A stretch of 33,236 nt of DNA from Alistipes sp. Lineage in GTDB: Bacteria; Bacteroidota; Bacteroidia; Bacteroidales; Rikenellaceae. The stretch spans positions 1 to 33,236 of the forward strand of contig JAFQTX010000017.1 in the NCBI GenBank assembly GCA_017408825.1, in the 5' to 3' direction. Below the pieces are notes generated by a model. It saw only the letters and a list, made by a program, of their open reading frames with translations. It did not search any database and was not told where the DNA came from. Below, in pieces: positions 1 through 7,772 of the stretch. Position 1 is the first letter of the stretch. Each line of letters starts with the position of its first letter. The position numbers were made by a program, and so were the translations under genes.

Positions 1-1
1 A

Positions 2-34
2 AAAACCCTCTGAAACGATGTTTCAAAGGGTTTT
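2..34 (-). terminator. Terminator hairpin after tRNA-Gly
   Basis: Two 15-base arms (2-16 and 20-34) pair with a single mismatch around a 3-base loop. Read on the minus strand, the stem runs into a T tract made by the A run at 1-5. It lies about 30 bases past the 3' end of the minus-strand tRNA-Gly, so it most likely ends that transcript. Confidence 0.75.
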
Positions 35-64
35 GCTTGATTTTGTCCTCAAAACTTTTGGACT

Positions 65-140
65 TGGAGCGGAAAACGAGACTCGAACTCGCGACCCCAA
101 CCTTGGCAAGGTTGTGCTCTACCAACTGAGCTATTTCCGC
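65..140 (-). tRNA. tRNA-Gly (anticodon GCC)
   Basis: The reverse complement folds as a complete 76-base cloverleaf. The acceptor stem is GCGGAAA/TTTCCGC, the D stem GCTC/GAGC, the anticodon stem CAACC/GGTTG with loop TTGCCAA, and the T arm carries TTCGAGT. The anticodon is GCC (plus-strand bases 105-107), which reads glycine codons GGC/GGT. The 3' CCA is encoded. A Bacteroidetes-type promoter lies about 45 bases upstream and a hairpin terminator just downstream, so it appears to be its own unit rather than part of the adjacent operon. I see no duplicated 3' tRNA end and no integrase, so there is no sign that it serves as an attachment site here. Confidence 0.97.
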
Positions 141-184
141 AGAATGTTTAGAACCTTTGGTCTACAACCTTTCGATTGCGAGTG

Positions 185-215
185 CAAAGGTAAACATATT
201 TTTTTTATCTGCAAA
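185..215 (-). promoter_or_regulatory. Promoter of tRNA-Gly
   Basis: On the minus strand, TTTG (212-215) is followed after 19 bases by TACCTTTG (185-192), matching the Bacteroidetes -33/-7 consensus TTTG-N19-21-TAnnTTTG. The predicted start near 178-180 leaves a leader of about 40 bases before the mature tRNA at 140. Confidence 0.8.
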
Positions 216-232
216 CTTTTTTTCGAAAAAAT

Positions 233-1306
233 TTATTTTTTTTCTACTTTTTTTTCAACGTCCGAAACCTGCTGACGTACCGACTCCTCGTGTATTGCAC
301 TGAAAATCTGATGGATAAAGCGTCGCGACACACCTATTGCCTCGGCCCTATCTTCGGCAGCTTCCAGGAGCTCGTTGAAGCGCTCTCGTTGCACAACAGC
401 CATACCGTGCCTACGTTTCAGCTCACCAATACCTCGTGCCACCTCCATACGTTCGGCCAAAAGTTCGATAAGACGACTATCAATCGTGTCGATATGGATG
501 CGGAAATCACGCAACACATCGGCATCGGCAGGCGTACGACGCCACACCACACTCGACAATATATCGCCCAGCACACTGGGGGTAATCTGCTGCATAGCAT
601 CGCTAAGTGCCTCATCGGGCTCGGGGTGGCACTCTATCATAAGGCCCGCAAAGCCGAGGTCGAGAGCCTGCTGCGAGAGCGGTGCGATAAGGTCACGACG
701 GCCACCAATATGGCTTGGATCGGAGAGGATGGTCATCTCGGGGAGTAGGCGCTGAAGCTCGATAGGCACCGACCAGTGTGGATCGTTGCGGTACAATGTT
801 GCCTGGTGCGTACCGAAGCCTCGGTGCACAGCGGCGATGCGGCGTACACCACTATTATATATACGCTCGATAGCGCCTATCCAGAGGTTCACGTCGGGGA
901 TAACGGGGTTTTTCACCAATACTGCAATATCGACACCCTCAAGGGCATCAGCAATCTGCTGCATAGCAAAGGGGTTTGTCGTAGTACGTGCGCCAATCCA
1001 CACACCATCGATACCGCTACGAAGCGCCGCCTCAAGGTGTTCGGGTGTAGCTACCTCGGTGATGACACTCAGGCCACACTCCTCCTTGGCCTCGCGCAGC
1101 CACTCAAGGGCCTCAGCACCGACACCCTCAAACATACCTGGCTTGGTACGTGGCTTCCACACGCCAGCACGAAATATCTTGACACCCTCAGCAGCCACAC
1201 CACGTGCTGCTGCAAGCACCTGCTCACGACTCTCGGCGCTACAAGGGCCTGCAATATATAGCGGCCCCTGAGCGTCGTAATCAAATATCGGCTTAAACTC
1301 CTTCAC
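233..1306 (-). CDS. Bifunctional DAHP synthase / chorismate mutase
   Basis: Catalyses the entry step of the shikimate pathway (phosphoenolpyruvate plus erythrose 4-phosphate to DAHP) and, through a second domain, chorismate to prephenate for Phe/Tyr synthesis. The first about 255 residues form the small-type DAHP synthase barrel, with GPCSAES (residues 20-26), RAGVWKPRTKPG, AVHRGFG and DPSHIGGRRD. Residues about 265-345 form an AroQ-type chorismate mutase helical domain (IDTIDSRLIELLAERM then IGELKRRHG). The 357-residue fusion is the usual Bacteroidales arrangement. The start is GTG at 1304-1306; no ATG or TTG lies in frame upstream before the neighbour's end, and a GAGGAG sits upstream at the neighbour's last codons. 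The gene follows the cyclophilin gene by 11 bases, so it is probably last in a hflX-upp-ppi-aro operon. The C-terminus (VEKKVEKK) is coded by T-rich runs. Confidence 0.95.
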   Translation of the reverse strand: MKEFKPIFDYDAQGPLYIAGPCSAESREQVLAAARGVAAEGVKIFRAGVWKPRTKPGMFEGVGAEALEWLREAKEECGLSVITEVATPEHLEAALRSGIDGVWIGARTTTNPFAMQQIADALEGVDIAVLVKNPVIPDVNLWIGAIERIYNSGVRRIAAVHRGFGTHQATLYRNDPHWSVPIELQRLLPEMTILSDPSHIGGRRDLIAPLSQQALDLGFAGLMIECHPEPDEALSDAMQQITPSVLGDILSSVVWRRTPADADVLRDFRIHIDTIDSRLIELLAERMEVARGIGELKRRHGMAVVQRERFNELLEAAEDRAEAIGVSRRFIHQIFSAIHEESVRQQVSDVEKKVEKK

Positions 1307-1317
1307 ACCACAAAATG

Positions 1318-1755
1318 TTACTCCTCAACAATGGTTATTGAGAGGATAAGGTCGCCAGGGCGAATATCGTCGATAACATCGAGGCCCTCGACCACCTTGC
1401 CGAAGCACGTATGCACGCCATCGAGGTGCTGGGTGTTCATACGGTTATGACAGATGAAGAACTGCGAGCCGCCAGTGTTAGGGCCACGATGAGCCATCGA
1501 CAGCACGCCACGATCATGGTACTGGCGCTCGGCACGTGTCTCGCAAGGGATAGTATAACCTGGACCACCTGTACCATCACCCTTAGGGCAGCCACCCTGG
1601 ATCACAAAATCGGGGATTACACGGTGGAACGTGAGAGCGTCATAAAAGTGGCTCTCGGCAAGTTTCACGAAGTTATCAACAGTGATAGGCGTAGCATCGG
1701 CATACAACTCGGCCTTCATGTCACCCTTCTCGGTAGATATAATTGCGTATTTCAT
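1318..1755 (-). CDS. Cyclophilin-type peptidyl-prolyl isomerase
   Basis: A 145-residue single-domain cyclophilin that isomerises X-Pro bonds during protein folding. Visible signatures are [13 protein letters not shown] with the catalytic Arg, [26 protein letters not shown] and the [14 protein letters not shown] segment. There is no signal peptide, so it should be cytoplasmic, unlike the longer exported Bacteroidetes cyclophilins. It sits between upp (40 bases upstream) and the DAHP synthase gene (11 bases downstream) on the same strand, consistent with cotranscription. The ATG at 1753-1755 gives the normal family N-terminus; only an A/T-rich leader precedes it, with no strong Shine-Dalgarno site. 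Confidence 0.94.
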   Translation of the reverse strand: MKYAIISTEKGDMKAELYADATPITVDNFVKLAESHFYDALTFHRVIPDFVIQGGCPKGDGTGGPGYTIPCETRAERQYHDRGVLSMAHRGPNTGGSQFFICHNRMNTQHLDGVHTCFGKVVEGLDVIDDIRPGDLILSITIVEE

Positions 1756-1795
1756 TATCTTATTGTTTATGGTTTATAATTTGTGATATTCTGCT

Positions 1796-2449
1796 TTATA
1801 GCTTCTCGCCATATGCCAAGTCACCAGCATCGCCGATACCTGGCACGATATACGACTTCGATGTGAGCTCCTCATCTACGGCAGCACACCATAGCGTACA
1901 CTTAGCGGGGTTTACGTGGCGCTTAACATAGTCTACACCCTGTTCCGAGGCGAAGGCCGCAGCAAAGTGGGTATGCTCAGGCTCGCCAGCACGACGCACA
2001 AGGGCATCATACACAAGCATAAGCGACGTACCCGTAGCCAACATAGGGTCTACAAGGATAAGGGTCTTGCCCACCAGCGACGAGGTAGATACATACTCCA
2101 CATCGACAACGAACGAACCATCGGGGCGACCCTTACGATAGGCCGACACGAAGCCATTTTCGGCATCGTCGAAGTAGTTAAGAAAACCCTGGTGGAATGG
2201 CAGTCCTGCACGCAAGATGGTGGCGATAACAATCTTATCGTCGATCTCCTCGACAGCAGCAACACCCAGCGGGGTCTCAACCATACGTGTGCGATAGTTC
2301 AGGTGTTTCGAAATCTCGTAAGCCATAATCTCGGCCACACGCTCCATATTGCGACGAAAGCGCATCGAGTCGCACTGAATACTCTTATCGCGCATCTGGG
2401 CAAGAAACTTATTGAGAATAGTATTCTCGGTATTAAGCACCTTTATCAT
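1796..2449 (-). CDS. upp: Uracil phosphoribosyltransferase
   Basis: Pyrimidine salvage enzyme converting uracil and PRPP to UMP in the cytoplasm. The PRPP-binding loop is DPMLATGTS (residues 134-142), ATILRAGLPFHQG (76-88) lies earlier, and the uracil-binding C-terminus PGIGDAGDLAYG is intact. At 217 residues it is about the usual length (208-220). It begins with ATG at 2447-2449, 27 bases after hflX ends, so the two are probably cotranscribed. No dedicated promoter was recognised in the short gap. Confidence 0.95.
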   Translation of the reverse strand: MIKVLNTENTILNKFLAQMRDKSIQCDSMRFRRNMERVAEIMAYEISKHLNYRTRMVETPLGVAAVEEIDDKIVIATILRAGLPFHQGFLNYFDDAENGFVSAYRKGRPDGSFVVDVEYVSTSSLVGKTLILVDPMLATGTSLMLVYDALVRRAGEPEHTHFAAAFASEQGVDYVKRHVNPAKCTLWCAAVDEELTSKSYIVPGIGDAGDLAYGEKL

Positions 2450-2476
2450 AGTAGTAAAAGTTTGGTTTTCAACTTT

Positions 2477-3715
2477 TTAGTACAAGAAATTATTAAACGG
2501 GTAGCGACCAGCGTGTATCTCTCGCACCATACCATATAGGTCGGAGCGGAGCTTGTCTACACCCGTTTTATCCCTTGCCGAGATAAATATACATGGGGTG
2601 TTGGCCTTGGCTATCCAGCTCTTCTTAAGGTCGTCGAGTGATAGGTTCTCCTTGGTTGCGGGAGTTAGGTCGTCCTCCTCCTTGGGAGTATACGTATAGG
2701 CATCTATCTTGTTAAATATCAAGAACGTAGGCTTATCACCAGCGCCTATGTCGGCAAGCGTCTGCTTCACCACTGCAATTTGATCCTCGAAGCCCGGGTG
2801 CGATATATCCACCACGTGGAGTAGCAGGTCTGCCTCACGTACCTCATCAAGCGTAGACTTGAACGACTCGATAAGCTCTGTGGGGAGCTTACGAATAAAA
2901 CCTACGGTGTCGGACATAAGGAATGGCAGGTTGTCGAAGACCACCTTACGCACCGTCGTGTCGAGTGTTGCGAAGAGCTTATTCTCGGCAAACACCTCGC
3001 TCTTCGATAGTAGGTTCATCAGCGTGGACTTACCCACGTTGGTATATCCCACCAACGCCACACGCACCATCTGACCACGATTGGAGCGTTGTACGGCCAT
3101 CTGGCGGTCGATTTTTTTAAGGTCCTCCTTGAGCTTTGTGATACGGTTACGCACAATACGGCGGTCGGTCTCGATCTCACGCTCACCAGCACCACCACGA
3201 GTACCTGTACCACCCCTCTGACGCTCAAGGTGGGTCCACATACCCGTGAGTCGTGGAAGCATATACTCGTTATGTGCCAGCTCCACCTGAGTCTTGGCAT
3301 AGGCGGTCTGCGCACGTGACATAAAGATATCGAGAATTAGTCGTGTGCGGTCCATCACCTTACAGGGCATTGCCTGCTCGATGTTACGTGTCTGCGCTGG
3401 CGATAGCTCATCGTCGAATATGGCGATGTCGATCTCGTTCTCCTTACACCATAGTGCTATCTCCTCGAGCTTGCCTGGGCCCACATAAATCTTAGATAGT
3501 GGCTGTGGCAGACGCTGAGTGAAGCGCTTCACGCTACGTATGTTTGCTGTCTCGGCCAAAAACTCAAGCTCGTCGAGATATTCGTGTGCCGTATCGGGAT
3601 TTTGGCTATCGCGAATTACCGCCACGAGCACAGCACGCACCTCACGCTCCTCGACCGTAGGTTGTGGATCGAGGCGACGGCGTTTAAGGCTCTCTTTCTG
3701 TGTTTCCTCTTTCAT
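2477..3715 (-). CDS. hflX: Ribosome-associated GTPase HflX
   Basis: HflX binds the 50S subunit and splits stalled ribosomes in other bacteria. The N-terminal HflX domain (about residues 25-200) contains VGPGKLEEI and the coiled segment up to RITKLKEDLKKIDRQ, including the glycine-rich stretch RQRGGTGTRGGAGERE. The G domain begins at about 217: G1 is GYTNVGKST (223-231), G3 is DTVGFI and G4 is FNKID. Its 412 residues match the family. It is probably first in the hflX-upp-ppi-aro run. No promoter motif is clear in the 94 bases upstream, so transcription may come partly from readthrough past the tonB-like gene's terminator. Confidence 0.95.
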   Translation of the reverse strand: MKEETQKESLKRRRLDPQPTVEEREVRAVLVAVIRDSQNPDTAHEYLDELEFLAETANIRSVKRFTQRLPQPLSKIYVGPGKLEEIALWCKENEIDIAIFDDELSPAQTRNIEQAMPCKVMDRTRLILDIFMSRAQTAYAKTQVELAHNEYMLPRLTGMWTHLERQRGGTGTRGGAGEREIETDRRIVRNRITKLKEDLKKIDRQMAVQRSNRGQMVRVALVGYTNVGKSTLMNLLSKSEVFAENKLFATLDTTVRKVVFDNLPFLMSDTVGFIRKLPTELIESFKSTLDEVREADLLLHVVDISHPGFEDQIAVVKQTLADIGAGDKPTFLIFNKIDAYTYTPKEEDDLTPATKENLSLDDLKKSWIAKANTPCIFISARDKTGVDKLRSDLYGMVREIHAGRYPFNNFLY

Positions 3716-3759
3716 CTATTATATAAAATAGGTAAGGCCATCGTTGTGGCATATAAATA

Positions 3760-3790
3760 AAGGGGTGCCACTATTTAAGCGGAACCCCTT
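3760..3790 (-). terminator. Terminator of the TonB-like gene
   Basis: The 10-base arms at 3760-3769 and 3781-3790 pair with one mismatch (AAGGGGT against ACCCCTT as the core). The hairpin begins 20 bases past the stop of the TonB-like gene. On the minus strand the stem is followed by TTTATTTAT, a weak T tract. Confidence 0.65.
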
Positions 3791-3809
3791 GTTTTGTTGT
3801 CGTAGATCG

Positions 3810-4505
3810 TTACTGCTGGATCTTGAACGATACTGGCAAGGTGTAGGTAACACGCACTGGCTTGTTACGCTGCTTACCAGGCTTCCACTTTGGAGACTTC
3901 TGGAGCACCTGAACTGCGGCATCAGACAATGTCTTATCAGGAGACTGAAGCACCTGGATGTTTGAAAGCTTACCATCCTTCTCAACGACGAACTTGATAA
4001 CCACGTTACCCTGGATACCATTCTCGAGGGCGATCTGTGGATACTTCACGTGAGACTGAACCCAGTTACGGAACTTAGAAAGGTCACCACCCTGGAATGT
4101 AGGCATCTCCTCAGCAGTTACAAAGATCTCCTCCTCAACGATAGTCTCAACAACCTCCTCTACCTCGAACTCGAAATCCTCGAAAGCTGACGCATCATCA
4201 GAGAACAAGAGGTCTGGAGTCTCGATCTTAGTATCGTTCGACACGATTGTAAGCACGTCGGCGAGTACCTGAGTCTTAGCCTTCTGCTGCTCTGGCTGCT
4301 GCTGCTCCTGCTCCTGAACGGTACGCTCCATCTCAATCTCCTGCTCACGCACATCCTGCTTTGGGGGTGTGTAAGGCTCTGGTTCGGGCTTTGTGTTGAA
4401 AGCCAATGCTGCACCACATACTGCAAGTGCAATTACTAAGCCGATCTCCAAAAAGAGTCCCTTTTTGTTCTCGAGATCCGCTTTAGGTGATTTCTTAATC
4501 TCCAT
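3810..4505 (-). CDS. TonB family energy transducer
   Basis: A periplasm-spanning protein that would couple the proton-motive force (through ExbB/ExbD) to TonB-dependent outer-membrane transporters. It has one membrane helix near residues 17-37, a Pro/Glu/Gln-rich periplasmic spacer (about 40-85, including PEPYTPP and QEQEQQQPEQQ), then a TonB C-terminal domain (about 135-231) with VKYPQIALENGIQGNVVIKFVV and SPKWKPGKQ. At 231 residues it is typical of short Bacteroidetes TonB paralogues. It is divergent from rlmN, has its own promoter and terminator, and no exbB or exbD is in the window. Its partner transporter cannot be told from context. Confidence 0.9.
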   Translation of the reverse strand: MEIKKSPKADLENKKGLFLEIGLVIALAVCGAALAFNTKPEPEPYTPPKQDVREQEIEMERTVQEQEQQQPEQQKAKTQVLADVLTIVSNDTKIETPDLLFSDDASAFEDFEFEVEEVVETIVEEEIFVTAEEMPTFQGGDLSKFRNWVQSHVKYPQIALENGIQGNVVIKFVVEKDGKLSNIQVLQSPDKTLSDAAVQVLQKSPKWKPGKQRNKPVRVTYTLPVSFKIQQ

Positions 4506-4557
4506 TTATAGTTAATTTTTTAGTTTTTAATTACTTACCTCCCAAAGAATCGCATCC

Positions 4558-4576
4558 CGTGCGTAATACACGCACG
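4558..4576 (-). promoter_or_regulatory. 5' leader hairpin of tonB-like mRNA
   Basis: A 7-base perfect stem (CGTGCGT / ACGCACG) with a 5-base loop lies just downstream of the minus-strand -7 element at 4587-4594, near the predicted mRNA 5' end. It could protect the transcript or bind a regulator; its function is not known from sequence. Confidence 0.4.
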
Positions 4577-4586
4577 TGACACAACG

Positions 4587-4594
4587 CAAAGATA
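4587..4594 (-). promoter_or_regulatory. Promoter -7 element of tonB-like gene
   Basis: The minus strand reads TATCTTTG, matching TAnnTTTG. A good -33 TTTG at the normal 19-21 base spacing was not found, so this is a half match. The predicted leader is about 75 bases. Confidence 0.5.
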
Positions 4595-4647
4595 TATATA
4601 AATTTTCAAAAATTGTCACTTTCGGCAGAAAAATATTTTATTTTTAT

Positions 4648-4655
4648 TAATTTTG
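4648..4655 (+). promoter_or_regulatory. Promoter -7 element of rlmN operon
   Basis: TAATTTTG matches TAnnTTTG and lies 25 bases upstream of the rlmN ATG, which would give a leader of only about 15-20 bases. The -33 position is weak. Confidence 0.5.
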
Positions 4656-4680
4656 TAGTCGAGATTAGCGCCGAGAATAT

Positions 4681-5709
4681 ATGACAAAGAGCATAAAACA
4701 ACGACTATACGGAGCGTCGTTCGACGACTTAAAGGCTCTGTGCGAACAACTTGAGCTTCCTCGATTTGCGGCCAAGCAGATCGCAGGATGGCTATATAAC
4801 CACTTTGTCACCGATATTGATGCTATGACCAACCTCTCGAAGGTGGCTCGTGAGCGCCTCAAAGAGCACTGCGAACTTGGCCTATCTGCACCCCTCAAGG
4901 TATCGACATCGAGCGATGGCACGAAGAAATATCTCTTTGCCACCTCCGAGGGCGAATATATCGAGTCGGCGCTTATCCCCGATGGCGAGCGTATGACACT
5001 ATGTGTATCGTCACAGGCAGGCTGTCGCATGGGCTGTAAGTTCTGCGCCACAGGGCGTATGGGCTTCCGCCACCAGCTACCATCAACCGAGATCATCAAT
5101 CAGGTGATATCTATCCCCGAGCGTGACAGGCTCACAAACATTGTCTTTATGGGTATGGGCGAGCCGCTCGACAACCTTGACAATGTGCTGCGCACGCTCG
5201 ACATCCTGACCTCAGATTGGGGCATGGCGTGGTCGCCAACACGCATTACAGTATCTACGGCGGGTGTTGCAAAGAATCTTCCTCGACTCCTCGATGAGTC
5301 GAAGGTGCATATCGCCGTATCGCTCCACAACCCATTCCCCGAGGAGCGTCGTGAGATTATGCCCATAGAGAATGCCTACTCCATATGGGAGGTGTGCGAC
5401 ATCCTTCGCCGCTACGACTTTACGCACCAGCGCCGAGTGTCGTTCGAGTATATCGTGTTGGAGGATATGAACTGCTCCGCACGCCATATCAAGGAGCTGT
5501 CACGCCTGCTGGATGGCATCAAGTGCCGTATCAACCTTATCCGCTTCCACCGCATCCCCGACTCACCCTTCTACTCTCCTGATTTAGAGCGAATTATCGA
5601 GTTTCGTGATACCCTTACAAAGCGAGGTATTCAGACTACGTTGCGTGCCTCACGTGGCGAGGATATCGAGGCGGCGTGTGGTCTATTATCAACTGCTGAA
5701 AAGAGATGA
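4681..5709 (+). CDS. rlmN: 23S rRNA A2503 / tRNA A37 methyltransferase RlmN
   Basis: A radical-SAM enzyme that methylates C2 of adenosine 2503 in 23S rRNA (and A37 of some tRNAs in known homologues). The cluster motif CRMGCKFC has cysteines at residues 115, 119 and 122. MGMGEPLDNLDNV follows, and Cys333 in GEDIEAACG matches the C-terminal cysteine that is transiently methylated in the mechanism. At 342 residues it has normal family length. The ATG at 4681 lies in an A/T-rich start region. Its stop overlaps the next gene's start (ATGA, 5706-5709), so an rRNA-modification gene appears translationally coupled to glycosidases. Confidence 0.96.
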   Translation: MTKSIKQRLYGASFDDLKALCEQLELPRFAAKQIAGWLYNHFVTDIDAMTNLSKVARERLKEHCELGLSAPLKVSTSSDGTKKYLFATSEGEYIESALIPDGERMTLCVSSQAGCRMGCKFCATGRMGFRHQLPSTEIINQVISIPERDRLTNIVFMGMGEPLDNLDNVLRTLDILTSDWGMAWSPTRITVSTAGVAKNLPRLLDESKVHIAVSLHNPFPEERREIMPIENAYSIWEVCDILRRYDFTHQRRVSFEYIVLEDMNCSARHIKELSRLLDGIKCRINLIRFHRIPDSPFYSPDLERIIEFRDTLTKRGIQTTLRASRGEDIEAACGLLSTAEKR

Positions 5710-7772
5710 TTATGAGAAGGCTAATATTCGTAATCTGCTCGTTGCTTGTAGGCTTTAATGCTATGGCTGATGGTCGTAGCGTTACGGTATCCTCACAACA
5801 TAACGAAACGAACATTACACTCGATTGGAGCGATGGCACACTACGCTGGTCTGCATCAAGTTGGAATATATATCAGGTTGTAGCACCCTCACGCCTACGC
5901 ATGGAGACCTCCCGAGGTGTATGGGGCGAGAGTGTTGGTGAGGCTACGGTGCAACACTACTCTACCGAGGAGTACAGTGGGGCTATTGTCGAGTTCGAGG
6001 ATTTTGCCGTAGAGATTCGTGCCTATGAGCCATATAATTGCGGTGTCGCCTACCGCTTTATATCGAAGGTTGAGGGCGACTATACGGTTACGGATGAGTT
6101 GGCGGAGTTTGCGTTTGGTGGCGAGGAGGTAGCTTGGATACCTTACACCAACTTTCGTCCCGATGCCACGTCGGACTACGCCACGCAGTTTGAGACATCG
6201 TTCGAGAATACATATACCAAAACCGCCATCAAGGATATCGACCCTCGCAGGCTGATATTTACCCCTGTGGTTGTAGATTGCGATAACAAGAATACCGGCC
6301 CACTTAAGGTGGCTATCATTGAGTCAAACCTCGAGGACTACCCAGGAATGTTCCTCTCAAATCGTGACCAGGACAATGTCATTGATACGGAGTTTGCCCC
6401 AGTGCCCGATGTTGTTGAGCAGGGTGGATATAACATGCTGCAAGGTATTGTCAAGAGTCGTAAGCCCTATATTGCCGAGTGCAGTGGCAAACGCACCTTC
6501 CCTTGGCGAGGTCTGATTATAGAGGCCCACGAATCGGACCTTTATCTTACTAACAACTGCCTTGTGTGGGAGCTTGCCGATGAGTGCCGCATCAAGGATA
6601 CATCGTGGATCAAGCCTGGCAAGGTAGCCTGGGAGTGGTGGAACGACTGGGGCTTGGAGGGCGTAGACTTCAAGCCAGGTATCAACAACCAGACTTATAA
6701 GTACTATATCGACTTTGCATCACGCTACGGCATCGAGTATGTAATCTTGGACGAGGGGTGGAGCGTAACGGGCGAAGCCGACCTCTACAAAGTAGTCCCC
6801 GAGATAGATATCCCTGAGCTTGTTGCCTATGGCAAGAAGCGTGACGTTGGCATCATCCTCTGGGCGGGCTACTGGGCGCTTAATCGAGATATCGAGGGGT
6901 TGTGCAAGCACTACTCCGAGATGGGCGTTAAGGGCTTCAAAGTAGACTTTATGGATCGTGACGACCAAGAGATGGTGCGCTTTGTTTATGACTTGGCCGA
7001 GATTGCAGCAAAATACAAGCTACTCGTTGATTATCACGGTGTTTATAAGCCTACTGGCTTGCAGCGCACCTACCCTAATGCCATCAACTTTGAGGGCGTT
7101 CACGGACTGGAAACAATGAAGTGGCTCGGCAGCGATCACGACCAGATAACCTACGATGTGACCATCCCCTTTATTCGTGGCTTGGCAGGACCTATGGACT
7201 ACACCCCGGGAGCTATGCGCAACGCCTCACGAGAGGAGTATGAGCCAAACTACTCACGCCCTATGAGCCAAGGCACAAGGTGTCATCAGGCGGCTATGTA
7301 TGTGGTTTACGACCAGCCTCTTGCTATGCTTTGTGACTCGCCTACGGAGTATGACAAAGAGCCTGAGTTCACAAAGTTCCTTGCCGCAATTCCTACCACG
7401 TGGGACGAATGGTCGGCCCAAAATGGTCAGATTGGCGAGTATATCGTGGTGCGCAGTGTCAAGGGCAGCGATCTCTATTATGCAGGCCTTAATGGCAACA
7501 CCGAGCGAGAGATAACCATCTGCTTCCACTTTGCCTACACCGATAACTATGGTGATATAGAGATATATAGCGACAAGTGTGACGGCTCCACAGGCTACGA
7601 CTATAGGCGCATCGAAACTAAGGGTACTCGCCATAATTTTGCAGATGACTTTCCCAAAGAACTAAAGATACGAATGGTCCCCGGCGGTGGCTTTGTCATA
7701 AAGACCCATATACGCAACGAGAAAGATTTTAAGAGAGCACAGAGAAGAAAACCCATACTACCAGCACCATAA
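5706..7772 (+). CDS. Glycoside hydrolase family 97 enzyme
   Basis: An exported alpha-glycosidase (alpha-glucosidase or alpha-galactosidase type). A signal peptide (about residues 1-21, ending AMA) precedes a beta-sandwich N-terminal domain and a barrel that begins around VAWEWWNDWGLEG and continues through VILDEGWSV and VGIILWAGYWAL. GFKVDFMDRDD places an Asp at residue 414, where retaining GH97 members have their nucleophile; inverting SusB-type members lack it. This favours a retaining, alpha-galactosidase-like enzyme, but substrate is not proven. The stop TAA shares a base with the next ATG. Translation could instead begin at the ATG at 5712, six bases in. At 688 residues it is a typical GH97 length. 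Confidence 0.93.
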   Translation: MIMRRLIFVICSLLVGFNAMADGRSVTVSSQHNETNITLDWSDGTLRWSASSWNIYQVVAPSRLRMETSRGVWGESVGEATVQHYSTEEYSGAIVEFEDFAVEIRAYEPYNCGVAYRFISKVEGDYTVTDELAEFAFGGEEVAWIPYTNFRPDATSDYATQFETSFENTYTKTAIKDIDPRRLIFTPVVVDCDNKNTGPLKVAIIESNLEDYPGMFLSNRDQDNVIDTEFAPVPDVVEQGGYNMLQGIVKSRKPYIAECSGKRTFPWRGLIIEAHESDLYLTNNCLVWELADECRIKDTSWIKPGKVAWEWWNDWGLEGVDFKPGINNQTYKYYIDFASRYGIEYVILDEGWSVTGEADLYKVVPEIDIPELVAYGKKRDVGIILWAGYWALNRDIEGLCKHYSEMGVKGFKVDFMDRDDQEMVRFVYDLAEIAAKYKLLVDYHGVYKPTGLQRTYPNAINFEGVHGLETMKWLGSDHDQITYDVTIPFIRGLAGPMDYTPGAMRNASREEYEPNYSRPMSQGTRCHQAAMYVVYDQPLAMLCDSPTEYDKEPEFTKFLAAIPTTWDEWSAQNGQIGEYIVVRSVKGSDLYYAGLNGNTEREITICFHFAYTDNYGDIEIYSDKCDGSTGYDYRRIETKGTRHNFADDFPKELKIRMVPGGGFVIKTHIRNEKDFKRAQRRKPILPAP

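Noticed and set aside
65-232. tRNA-Gly as an integration site of a mobile element
   Set aside because: No integrase and no second copy of the tRNA 3' end occur in the window; flanking genes are core.
776-1271. Long plus-strand open frames opposite the DAHP synthase gene
   Set aside because: They lie wholly antisense to a gene with clear motifs and encode no recognisable domain.
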